The notes under the pieces are model-generated. The model searched no databases and was not told the DNA's origin. It saw nothing but the letters and a program-made list of their open reading frames with translations. The position numbers and the translations under genes were made by a program. Shown one piece after another: positions 32,947 to 43,195 of a DNA stretch of 64,000 nt (position 1 is the first letter of the stretch; each line of letters begins with the position of its first letter). Source of the DNA: Eunapius fragilis (lineage: Eukaryota > Porifera > Demospongiae > Spongillida > Spongillidae); NCBI GenBank assembly GCA_963681505.1, contig OY811974.1, forward strand, positions 1,509,128 through 1,573,127, written 5' to 3'.

Positions 32947-35900
32947 TTACATAGCTACAGTATTCTTTACTCTCTTAGCCGGAGGAGGGATGGCAGCTAC
33001 CAATTGTGGCTCAATACTTAGTAAGTGTTCTTTCACAATGCACTTCAGGTTCTGCACCCGGTCTTTAATGGGAGCAAATACCAAGCCAAGTTGATTAAAC
33101 TTGGCATGGATTGACTCGGCTCCTTGTTCACCCAGGAGGCCAAAGCCAACGTGATTACTATTCGCACACTGTGACGTGTGATCCTCTAGTAGATGCATTT
33201 TAATTGGGACTGTTGCCTCTGGATATGTGTCTCGGAAAAAGGCCATGAACTCTTGAATAGCCTAGTTAGTTATAATGGAGCATAAAGTGAACCCTACATG
33301 TACACTGAACATTGTTAACTTACCAGGTCTAGTGCATGTGCTTGTGTCACATTAATGAAGTTCTGATCACATATATTGTGACATTTTCCATACAAGGAGA
33401 ATGCGGTGATGAACTTAGTCACTTGATCAGCTACCTCTCCAGATCGGTGAGGCAGTTTCTCTTGTGCCAACTGAGATATAGATGTGCACAGAGTCTGGAT
33501 GTTTGGTACCTAATAATTATTTAAGCGGTATGAATTATTCATATCTACATGTATAGCACTTTATATAATTACCTTCAATGCCTTGTGTACATGGTTGCCA
33601 ATAAATGCCCCCCCAAAATACTGCTGTCGTTGAACTCCAAATGATTGTAGTGCACTGTCAAGTGTCTTGACAAAGGGCCCTTCTTTTTCAGAGTACCCTC
33701 TTTTCACATTTGCTGTGCATTTGGCCACTTCTGCTTCCTATTATAACTAACTTGAATACAATTGTGCATGTTGGATAATGACTTACAAGTGCCTTCACTG
33801 ATCTCTTTTTTGCAGCAGATTGCTTCAAAAGATCCACAGCAAGAGGGTTTTTCTTTCCATGGACTAAGGCCACATATGTTGCCACCTGCTGCAACACTTC
33901 ATGTGCATGCTGGGCAGCTTCAAGGTCTGCTTGGAGCAATGGAAGCCTTTGCAGTGCCTGGCTGTACTTGGAAAAACTGGAGGAGTCGAAATCAGTTGTT
34001 TGAGATGTTAGTTCCAAGTCCAGTTGACAGCATAGAGCTTCCAGCAGATGGAACATCTTCGTGAAGATCCCCAACATGATGTGGAGACCAGGTGGGCAGA
34101 CCTGTATGGTGTAATTTTGAATAATTGTAATGTTGGATTCATTTACCTGTGAAACAGGGATGTCAAAAATAGGTTCTGAGATGCAGTTGAAGAACATCTG
34201 TGCATCCTTTTTAACACTCCCTGATGATACATAGCACTGGTGGTCAGCACACATATCCTCTAGTGACCTTTCTTTGGCATGCCCTCGAACGATTAGAGGT
34301 GTAGCCATCTGGTCACTGTGAATTTTGCAGTATAGGCAAGGGTAGCATCCTATTGCATGGTCATCATTTCACATCATGCTTGCATTTAAGTATACTACTG
34401 CATACCACTGGCTCCTGACAAGCCATACATCTTTGACAGGAACTCGTAGTCACCACATATAAACACCTTCACTGTGTATTGCCTGTAATTTATAGCACTT
34501 GTATATTTAACATGATTTAGGTATAGAGCTCTTACCTCCACTACATTCCATGTAGATGTTCTACTTGATCTTTAAAGCGATCAAGTGCCACATGGAGGTT
34601 GGTGACGCTGTCACCAGCCGCAAAACAGCTGAATACACAGGTGTTATGGACTGAATTGGGTGTGGCAACATTTAAAATCTGAAAGGTCATCTTAAATGTT
34701 CCACCCCCCTTGTCTCCTCCAATCTTCAACCAGATCTCATTGGCTGGTATAAACCCTTCATGCCAGGTAAGCCTGTCAGTTCTGCAACCATGTTTTAACA
34801 ACCATTGTATTTCACTGTCTTACCATTTCCCTGTCTTACCTTTCATTCCCTTCCAAGAGCTGCACAACTTTATCCACCAGCTGTGGAATGTATACCAAAG
34901 GAGCTCCTTTGATTTCCTCTCCACCAGATGGAATTGGAAATGAAAACGGGGCTATCTCTCCCTTGAGGTTATCACCAACAATTTGGCTGGAAATGTGGCG
35001 CATCCTTTCCTCACCAGCCAGACAGATGCCTGACGATTTGAGCCACCTGAAATAGCAGTGAGCTAGAATTGGTACCTTTGATGCATGATGTGACATACCG
35101 CCTCAGAAGCCTCAGTTTATTCCAAGGTATGGCAAGTCCTGCCTTAATTGCCAATACCTGAGCTGCCCCAAGCTCAATCGATGATGAGATTCCTGCCTTA
35201 TCCAACAAAGATCGCCTCTCTTCCTCGCTAAGGATGAGGACCTCTTTCTGGATAAGTGCAGATGCTTCTCCACCACTGACAATGCCTCGGATTGTCTGCA
35301 TTTGAGAACATTGCAACTTTACAGTCCGCGAGCAGGCAGCTGTGGTTTCTTGGTGAGCTCTGGTAACACGCATGAATGTCATTGGCTAAAGTGTGTGTAG
35401 ATATTGTGTAACCTCAGTACAAGTCAATGACATTCACTTAACTGTTCCTCCTGTAGGAAGTTGTATGATGCCTTTGTCAGGACTGGTAGAGATGGCCCTC
35501 TTCAGCAATCCCGCTGCTTGCTTCTCCTCCTCAGGTGTAAGTGATGGTACACAGTCATGCCCTTCGTAGTCACCAGCCTTAATATCCCTGCTGCAGTCTG
35601 TACAATTTACCAGAACATCCGATAGCAGGAGGAGTATCACACCTGGTGCTTGTCTGACATGGGAGGGAACCAAGGGACCATCCTCCGAGCAGCAGGGACA
35701 GTTCACAGCACCTGTTGCGGCTATCCACTCCGGGAGGCACTTGACACATACCAGTGCACCACACTGCAGTTCCAGTGGCTGTGAGAGGATGTTGGAGCAC
35801 AGTGCACACTTCAGCTCCTTTAACATCAACTGGTTGTTCATGCTTGCCAAAGGTGGACTAGGCTCACGTAAGAGAACTGGAGGAGGGGCAATCTTCTCAA

Positions 35901-36352
35901 GATGAGCTATTAATAAATTAGGTGTGAAGCCTGCCTGACGACCTCTACGAACTGTTGACCTCCTCTTGTGTCCACTTGAGCATGCATGGAAGTGCTCACA
36001 TACCTAAGCACCATGATGTCATATGTTTGTTTACTTAAAGCCTATGTGTACTGTTTACCTTGCATTCTTGGTCTGTATGTTTTAGCCAATTAAATACGAT
36101 CACTGCACATTTATAATGGACTCCCTTTTCGATGGCACTGATGGTTCTCTGCATTGAGAGCTGACATTGCTTGCAAAACATCTCTGGGTGAATGTTTACA
36201 TCATCCCCAGACGTGTCGATGTCAAAAGCAATTTTCAGCTCAGCTGAGAATACTTTGCACTCATAGCTAATACCCTTCTTTGCCCTGTACTTCGTTAGCC
36301 TCTGCCCACAAACTCTACAATGTATGGGAACTTGTTGGTTGTGGTAATCCAT
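32947..36352 (-). CDS. RAG1-like protein, probably of an N-RAG-type transposon
   Basis: Eleven exons: 36059-36352, 35443-36003, 35099-35385, 34840-35046, 34536-34781, 34406-34482, 34147-34349, 33787-34101, 33573-33737, 33324-33509, 32947-33261 (about 950 residues). The N-terminus aligns by eye with vertebrate RAG1. The zinc-dimerisation part has CRVCG, then IHPEMFCKQC, then WLKHTDQECK/VCEH, its C-x2-C completed across intron 1. Next come a RING (CALCSNIL...CGALVCVKC...CPCC), a finger (VNCTDCSRDI..YEGHDC) and a TGGTP/TRA segment. The core has KIGGDKGGG (first catalytic Asp), GDYEFL..MYGLSGASG + CYPCLYC (zinc site) and GEQGAESIHAKF (final Glu). The Asp708 position appears to be LHIML, so an acidic residue is missing there. 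A stop precedes the donor of exon 5 (34541-34543). Such N-RAG proteins are known from a mollusc transposon (N-RAG-TP). No RAG2-like Kelch gene is nearby. Confidence 0.8.
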
Positions 36353-36836
36353 ACCTATAATCATGTATACATGTACATGTAGGGACAAACCACAACACAT
36401 GCCGATTATTCATGCAATTCGCTCAGCTTGTTTGTGGTGATAGAAAACGTGTCGCCACATTAGGTTTGCCAATACTTATAGCCACATGCCTCCTGACCAT
36501 CGCTGCAGTATGCTTACCTTCCAGCTCGGTCACCAAAGGCCACGTTGTCTAATTTAGTAACGCCCCCCCTTCTAATTACGTGCCGCGTGGCCTTATGAAA
36601 CGGTATGCGCATGCTATCTATGTGGGATGTGAATTGTGCGCATCTATTGGACATGCCAGGAAAGGGAGTGCAGTGTTTGGGCTCGTTGTAATTTTTTGAT
36701 TTGCTCGTTCTGCTGAGTCATGGTCACTTTATAAACATGGGATGTCTATAATGAGGCATCTTTTTAAGAATGATGTGTTAATACCGTAAATGATCTAATT
36801 ATAGACCTAGTTTCCAGCCGCATACAACCGTGGTTA
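36353..36836. other. Upstream region of the RAG1-like gene
   Basis: No TATA box or ORF stands out. It contains the 20-bp block at 36809-36828 shared with 24479-24498. Confidence 0.4.
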
Positions 36837-36899
36837 GTTGACGTAATCAATTATCCGCCATATTGGTGCTCGGGTATTCCGCTCTTTTAAACGTAAAGC

Positions 36900-37165
36900 A
36901 TGTCAAAGCTGTCTTTGTATGCAGATAGCTTGCCTCCAGATGCAAAGACTCGATATGTGGATAAAATCGAAAGCATTGGTGGGTTAGATCCGTTCTCATC
37001 TGACTTCGTTGGAGAAAAATCGGACGTTGTACCACCAGTTAGTGGATGCGATTTGGTATCGTATTTAGTATTGCAGACCAGTTTTATAACTAGCAAACAG
37101 TTCAAAGCCCATAAATCTCTGGAGGCTTATAACCAGTTTGTTAGTGGATGGGTGAAAGACATACT
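36900..37165 (+). pseudogene. N-terminal fragment of a SWIM/YqaJ-type transposon protein
   Basis: The ATG reading frame has the DP...YLV...FKAHKSLEAYNQFVSGWV pattern that opens a large family of invertebrate transposon-borne proteins with SWIM zinc fingers and a YqaJ-like exonuclease. Homology stops after GWVKDI, where the frame runs into the antisense of the THAP gene. The SWIM and nuclease parts are absent. Confidence 0.55.
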
Positions 37166-38056
37166 ACAAACGCACATCGTCTCGGTGGACATACCCCCGC
37201 TACTTTCATTCCGCTCACTATCCACAGCCTTTGACTTTGCCGCAACTCCTGGTACACTGCACTTTTTATTCGCATTTTGTTCTCGCTTAGTAGCTGCGCG
37301 CCGTCTTTTCGAGTACCTAAGGAGCCGTTCAATGTCGCTGTTACTTGGGCTTTTCTTACATATACCCGGAAGATCCAGTGAAGACAGCCAATCTGGGACT
37401 AATTCACTATACAGTGACTGCGCTGGTTTGCCCTTGATGAAGGGCAGGGAACATATCCGAGCGTTATAAAGTGACGCCGAGTCTTTACGACCGATTGCAG
37501 CCAGGAAGCCGTTCCTTCGTCTCTGTGACAATTCTAGCTCATATTCACCATACTGGGCTCTTACTTTAGGTATCCCGTACAATCTTGTGCCCTTGCCTAC
37601 CATAGAATTGGTCAAACAATGGTCGACAACGCCAGCCCCGGATCCAGGATTTGGCTAAGGGGGGGGCGGTTTTACTGGAGGGGCGGCACATTGACAATGA
37701 ATGCATGCGAAGCCAGGGGCGGATACAAAAAGCCGGGGGGGGGGGGGGGGGGGGGGGGGGGGTGCTGTCCGTTTTAGGCCCGATCCAAAAGCTGGGGGGG
37801 GGGGGGGGTGCTGTCCGTTTTAGGCCCGATTCAAAAGCGGGGGGAGGGGGGGGGGGGGGGCTGCTTGCCGTACGATGACTTATATCTTGGTTTGTGCGCG
37901 CGTGCGTGATAGTGCGTGGGGAATGGAGCGGGGGGGGGGGGGGTGGGGGGTGGGGCGGCAATTGGTCCCAGAGGGCGGCATTTCGTATGAATGGGGGGGG
38001 CGGCCGCCCCCCCCGAGCCTATGCTGGATCCGGGGCTGGACAACGCAGACTCCCAT
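37166..38056 (-). pseudogene. THAP-domain gene split by a hAT MITE
   Basis: The first codons, encoding MGVC (38047-38056), are separated from the rest (37624 downward) by the 406-bp insertion 37633-38038. Without the insert the frame reads on as C-x4-C, then GIPKV, RRRNGFLAAI, ICSLPFIKGKP and PDWLSSL, the order of a THAP zinc finger. The last zinc ligand, normally His in the CSLHF-type motif, is Pro here, so the finger was probably weakened before or after the insertion. The remainder is basic and ends near 37166. Confidence 0.75.
37633..38038. mobile_element. hAT-type MITE with perfect 8-bp target duplication
   Basis: The ends CAGCCCCGGATCCAG and its exact complement define a 406-bp element. 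GACAACGC is present at 37625-37632 and 38039-38046. The interior is G-homopolymer rich (37734-37860 and 37930-37960) and contains a second, nested CAGGGGCGGATAC-type end near 37717. Confidence 0.92.
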
Positions 38057-38100
38057 ATCAGCCGAGCACCAATATGGCGGACACGATAACGTCATTACAT

Positions 38101-38574
38101 TTACGTGATTAATTGCTTTTTGTCATGTGACCATGAAAGAGCTCTATAGCAGGATTGTCCCCAAGGAAGAAACATCATGTGTTTGTCAAAACATCGTCAC
38201 GCCTGCTCTGTTAAGGTATACATATTGAGGAGATTGACATATTTGTAGAGTAGGTGTTTTGCCATATCGATTGGGCAGTATACTAGTAAGACACGCTATA
38301 CTAGAAGTGCATGGTGTGCGAATCGCAATAGCGGTACAATTACATTTTTTGTTCGCTTGGCCAGGGAAGGAATAGAAACATGGGCCAGGAGCCATTGTTT
38401 TTCAAGAATTGTAAACTGTGACTCAGACTGGAGAATGTCCCTGATGTATGCTTAGGGTGTGGTGAGGAAAGTCACTGAGGTACATGTATGGGGAGTGCTG
38501 AGGAAGCCTGCTGCATGAGGTATAGTTAGGAGGTGGGGAATACAGTATGTTTTTATTTTTAAAAATGCAAACAA
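38101..38574. other. Intergenic stretch
   Basis: Nothing coding is recognised. It contains the right half of the 18-bp inverted pair described at 32380-38150. Confidence 0.4.
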
Positions 38575-38921
38575 TAGGTCCATGGTAGGCCTATGTACAG
38601 TAGGTTCAGGGTAGGCCTATATACATGCAGTAGGTTCATACAACTATGAAGAAATTTGATTATTTCATTAGAAGGACAAAGGTTGACTTGTTCATGTGGT
38701 GTAGTACAGTAGGCCTATTTAAATCTATACACCTACCCTGGCTGGGAATCCAAATTTTTTCCCATAGGGTAGACTTTCATAGGTACATGTAGGTCCAGTG
38801 TCAGGTCCAGGGTAGGCCTATATACAGTAGGTCCAGGGTAAGCCTATATACAGGGTAGGCCTATATACAGTAGGTTCAGGGTAGGCCTGGACCTGACACT
38901 GGACCTACATGTACCTATGAA
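38575..38921 (+). repeat. AGGCCTATATACAGTAGGT-type minisatellite and 34-bp hairpin
   Basis: Irregular copies of a GGGTAGGCCTATATACAGTA unit. 38777-38810 and 38888-38921 are perfect 34-bp inverted repeats around a 77-nt loop. Confidence 0.85.
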
Positions 38922-38923
38922 TT

Positions 38924-39908
38924 CTCCTTCAGAACCACACCCATAACATAACCATTAAAAATATGCTCTAATAATAAAATAACCGTTAATCTTTTTAATT
39001 ACGTTACGTCCCCTGTGCTAATGTGATTTTACACATGTATGTTGCATGTATGCATGTATGTATGTATGTATGTATGTATGTATGTATGTATGTATGTATG
39101 TATGTATGTATGTATGTATGTATGTATGTATGTATGTATGTATGTATGTATGTATGTATGTATGTATGTATGTATGTATGTATGTATGTATGTATGTATG
39201 TATGTATGTATGTGTATGTATGTATGTATGTATGTATGTATGTATGTATGGATGCATGTTGCATGTTTGTATGTTGTATGTTTGTATGCATGTATGTATG
39301 CATGCATGTATGTGTGTATTCAATTAATAATATCCTCCAAGAATAAATTAACCATTAATCTTTATTGGTTAATAAGTTCCACCCCTTAGCATAACCATTA
39401 TTAAATAAACCTTTCAGCCATTCAGTAATTAAAATTACCATTAAAGATATAACCAATTACCATTATTAGCAATGCCCCAAGTCCCCAGACCCTAGCTGCA
39501 ATTAGGTTAATACTTTCTTCTTGCCCCGCCTCCATTACCACCAATAACCATTAATAATGCTTATAACTATGTCATAGTTAACACCATGTATGTATGTATG
39601 TATGTATGTATGTATGTGTTAGAAGCCAGACGTCCCTGTGCTAATGTGATTTTACGTGTGTGTGTGTGTGTGTGTATGTGTGTATTTATGTACGTTTGTG
39701 TATATAAAGACAAGTAAAATTAATACCATTTTCATCAAAAGAAGTAAACTATACTGCAATTAATTATTCACATGTTAATTTATTTAAATCGCCAGCCAAG
39801 CATTGGGGATCCACCTCCTCCTTCAGAACTACACCCATAACATAACCATTAAAAATATGCTCTAATAATAAAATAACCGTTAATCTTCTTAATTACGTTA
39901 CGTCCCCT
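38924..39908 (+). repeat. Direct repeat flanking a TATG microsatellite
   Basis: An ~88-bp block (CTCCTTCAGAACCACACCCA through GTTACGTCCCC) at 38924-39011 recurs at 39820-39908 with few changes. Between them lie (TATG)n at 39040-39250, a second TATG run at 39587-39616 and a repeated CCTGTGCTAATGTGATTTTA block (39011 and 39631). The long Met-Tyr-Val-Cys frames are spurious. Confidence 0.9.
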
Positions 39909-39938
39909 TTAGGGTTAGGGTTAGGGTTAGGGTTTAGG
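39908..39938 (+). repeat. Interstitial telomere-type tract
   Basis: Four consecutive TTAGGG units plus a partial unit, directly abutting the end of the 88-bp block and the start of the GC-richer region that holds the recombinase and SET genes. Confidence 0.95.
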
Positions 39939-40069
39939 AACCCTTCAGACTCGCTTAAATGCATTAAGCTGGATCGCTCAGCGTGGATTTGGACTCTTCC
40001 CAACAAGTTATTTATTGTGCGTACACGCACGGCCTGCCTACCTGCCTGCCACCGCCCCCCACGTCATAA

Positions 40070-40077
40070 TGACGTCA
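40070..40077. promoter_or_regulatory. CRE-like palindrome TGACGTCA
   Basis: A perfect CRE consensus in the GC-rich leader about 1 kb upstream of the recombinase start. It may be a promoter element of the mobile unit; a 37-codon ORF starting here has no known match. Confidence 0.35.
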
Positions 40078-41054
40078 CACAGCCAAAACGTTTCACTGTC
40101 CAACACTGGAGAAGAGCCGGTGCTTGTCGTCGGCTCAGGCGAACTTGGCAGTGAAAGATCTATCGGCCAAGGGGTTTTTTGAGGTCGTGGGACCTCCAGT
40201 CTCTAAACGCCGACCACATTCTTGGGCCATGTTGGATCTCCGCGACTGTATAGCTCCCGCTCGAAAAGAACCCTTCGGACTACGTGGAACCTACACATGA
40301 GCTTGCCCACCCGATTTTGTCGCTCTACCCTACTCGGGCGCCTTGCAGTGGCGACTGAAAGTGTGTCGTGAATATCATTACCACTAGGATCCCTGCATAA
40401 TTATTAACGAATTACTCAGCAGCTGGGCTATGGGAAACGTATCCTCACGTGCGCCGTATGAAATTATTAATCACTGAGCCCCTGGGCCGGCCGCGCACCT
40501 CCGCGTATTATCTAACCTAGTGTCCGTATACATATGTGTATCCGCCCCCTTCCTTACGATACACGCAACAGTTGTGTATATATATATCTAACTTTATGCC
40601 TGGGCTATCCGACGCTGTTGCGCTGGCCCTCTCCCCTCCCGCCGTCTCAAAGTTCACTCGATTATAAACCACTGGCTATGTCGCTCGTACCGTATATCCA
40701 TTTCAACAAATGTATTCCTTGTACTGTATGCGTGTCGACAAGCCGTTTTAAAACCGCACGAGCCGTGACCGGTGGCATACTCCTGCACACAATTCCTTGC
40801 TGCCCCCTCCCCCCCCCCCCCCCTGCTTAGATAGACGTTCCGTAAATTGCAGCAGCTAAGTTAGGCTGCCGTATATCCTTTTCAACACATCATTATATTT
40901 TATTCATACCGAAATTTTAAAATATATCAATGGAACCAATGCAATTCTTAGCGTCGCGCGTTGAACGCTTCCAGCATCATTATACAAACGATTCTTTTTT
41001 TTTTGCATTCTTCTGCACTGCGTTTACAGTACATACTGGTCACTATAATACTGC
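40078..41054. other. Leader region of the recombinase gene
   Basis: No supported CDS. An ORF at 40534-40830 is Pro/Ser-biased and looks fortuitous. A C-run lies at 40808-40823. Confidence 0.4.
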
Positions 41055-43011
41055 ATGGAAAGCGGTTCAGAACGAAGCGACGCCGGCGAGCTTGCACCTC
41101 CGGCAGCAGATCCTGTCCGTAAACGACCCCGCCGTGAAGCGCTTCAGCTACGTCTGGCTGACTTTCCTGCAACGCAGCGTCAAATGACACTGCTAAAGGC
41201 ATTCCTGCAAGAACCTTTGTCGGAGACGCGTCGAACCGAACTGCTTAGCAATATAACCGTTCAGGCAACTCAACGACGCCTTTTGAGTAAGTCAGTCGAT
41301 ATATTTATTGCATGTTGCAGTGATGATATCTCTACATGCACCCGCCCAATGCAGCTTTCTTGGGATACGTGCACAGCCGACACCCTAGTACTGAACCCGA
41401 CATGACTCAAGTCACAAATGTTGAACTGTTGAGACTATTTTTAAAATTCATGGAGGCATGTTCTATACACTTCGTATACGCAACGTGCATTATACTCTTT
41501 ATATAGGACGAGAGAAGGTCAGCTCCAGGGACGCTGTCCACCTACTGCCAATCTTTTCTGCACGCCATAAACTTCATGGCGACCAGCAGCGACTGTGCCG
41601 CTACATGTAATATCGTCAGAAACTGGTTAACCTCATACCAGAAAGCTGCTCACCGGGCTAGAGACGTTTCCTGGCAAAGGCTGAAAGCCAAAGGTGAAGT
41701 ATATAATATATAATATCATTATAAATTTAAATTCATATAATAATAATGATAATTATAATTATAAATATATAATATATATACATACATGCACGTTTCAATT
41801 TACATAAATTTTTTTTTAATGTTCGTATATATATATATACAGGGAAGTGGCTCATGTGGTCCAAAGTTCTGGACGTTTTAAAACTACAGAGAGAGCTCTA
41901 CGAATCCGCCGCTTCCACTTTCAGCAGGGGGTGGGAGTCTCAAAAATTCACTGTCCTGTTGTTGTACTGTGCTATCCCACCGGCGAGGGGTCGCGAATAT
42001 CGACAACTCAGGTACACTTTTACCGACGAGGACCTGCAACTCTGGGCACCTCCTGATACGGCACAGTCAAATTGGCTTCTTTTAAGAAACGACCATTCGC
42101 GTGCGTTGCTGTATATTGGATCGCATAAAACATTCAGGCATACTGGACTGCAGAGGATTGAACTGTGCGCAGAAGGCTCGACGAAGCTGTTGCTAGAGCA
42201 GTTGATTGCCTTTGTCTGCCGAGACAGGCCGGTACTCGTTCAAGGGCGTACGCACGACTATCTCTTCGTGGTAAGATTATTGAAATTGATAAACAATTGC
42301 CCCTGTTAATATAATTATATACATCTCTCACAGAACCAGGAAGGTCAACAGTACGATACTTCCGATAGCTGGACCAAATACTTGCAAGCTATCTTCAGGC
42401 AGCACAAAGACGTCTCGATTTCCACCAACGCCATGAGAGCGTCATACGTGACACACCTCTTGAGCGGGGAAGCTCCTCTGTCAGACCACATTTTGACTCA
42501 GGCTGCGAGGGCCATGCGCCATTCCAGGAAAGAACAGGCACGGACGTACGACTGCAGAACTTCTTCAGATAAAGTTGCCCACGCCGTACAACTCTCTTCC
42601 AAAGAGGCTGCATCTGCATTAGGCGATCGAGTCTCCGATGTGGAACCATCGACGTCCGGCGGGAACTCGAAAAAGAAGAAGCTCCTCCCTTGTGTGGGCG
42701 ATATTGTAGCCCTTGTCGAAGAGAGATCCACCAGAGATGAGCCCGTCGTAATGTTGGGCAAAGTTTTACGCCTGTACCAGGATAGCCAGGAGGTATTACT
42801 AGCCCATCTTCGTCTCGTGGAAAAGAGTAGGAAGTCGAGCCCCACCTACAAATTAACCATTGGAAAAGACGCTTGGGTCGAATCCTACGATTCGCTGGTC
42901 TTCCCCGTGGACGTCGCCTACGACTCCGCGAGAGGCGTTTACTCTCTGCGGACGCCATCGACAGAGATTCACGACCACGTCCACAACGGACAGGATTCGG
43001 ATTCGGACTGA
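41055..43011 (+). CDS. Crypton-like tyrosine recombinase
   Basis: Five exons with consistent phases: 41055-41286, 41355-41473, 41507-41693, 41843-42270, 42334-43011, encoding 547 residues without interruption. The N-terminus has a basic nuclear-localisation-like RKRPRRE. Exons 2-3 give a helical, core-binding-like region. The catalytic part has box-I Arg in IPPARGREYRQLRY (about residue 228), Lys in IGSHKTFRH (about 275), TNAMRASYVTHLL (Arg about 357, with Asn where His is usual in HxxR), His in AMRHSRKEQ (about 386) and the nucleophile Tyr in ARTYDC (about 395). The C-terminus (LPCVGDIVALVEE...SLVFPVDVAY) resembles a small BAH/SH3-like barrel and ends in an acidic tail. Expected function is DNA cutting and joining through a 3'-phosphotyrosine. 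It could instead be a domesticated gene. Confidence 0.82.
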
Positions 43012-43195
43012 TGTTAAAATTCTTCTCATATGTATATATATATTATATACAGTTTTCCTCTTGTCTTTTTCTGTAAAATGGGGGGGGGGGGAAAGAAAAG
43101 GAAATAAAAATAGTTTTAACATGCGCACAATATATATTTAATTCATGCGCAACTAATTACATTAATCATTCCACGTTGCGACCACAAATTCGATT

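Larger units (their letters stand above)
36837..38100. mobile_element. Internally deleted DNA transposon with THAP and SWIM/YqaJ-type gene starts
   Basis: CCGCCATATTGGTGCTCGG at 36855-36873 is repeated inverted at 38062-38080, and the flanking TGACGTAAT/AATGACGTTAT blocks are similar. Each end is followed inward by the first coding exon of a gene pointing inward; the two fragments meet tail to tail near 37160. This looks like an autonomous element that lost its middle. THAP plus a YqaJ-type nuclease gene suggests an ISL2EU-like superfamily (inference from memory, unverified). Confidence 0.6.
32380..38150. other. 18-bp inverted pair bracketing the RAG1-like and THAP/SWIM region
   Basis: GCTATAGAGCTCTTTCAT at 32380-32397 recurs as its exact complement at 38133-38150. 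It could be the terminal inverted repeats of one 5.77-kb composite element or two ends of related elements. No matching target duplication was seen. Confidence 0.4.

Noticed and set aside
39004-39389. MYVCMYVC/IHTYIHTY repeat proteins
   Set aside because: Translation of the (TATG)n microsatellite.
40534-40830. 98-residue ORF as an upstream gene of the mobile unit
   Set aside because: No splice sites, Kozak context or domain; runs into a poly-C tract.
41055-41405. Unspliced 116-residue form of the recombinase N-terminus
   Set aside because: A consensus donor at 41286 and acceptor at 41354 give an in-phase second exon, so the unspliced end is intronic.
42395-42958. 187-residue minus-strand ORF
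   Set aside because: Antisense of the recombinase last exon, with no domain resemblance.
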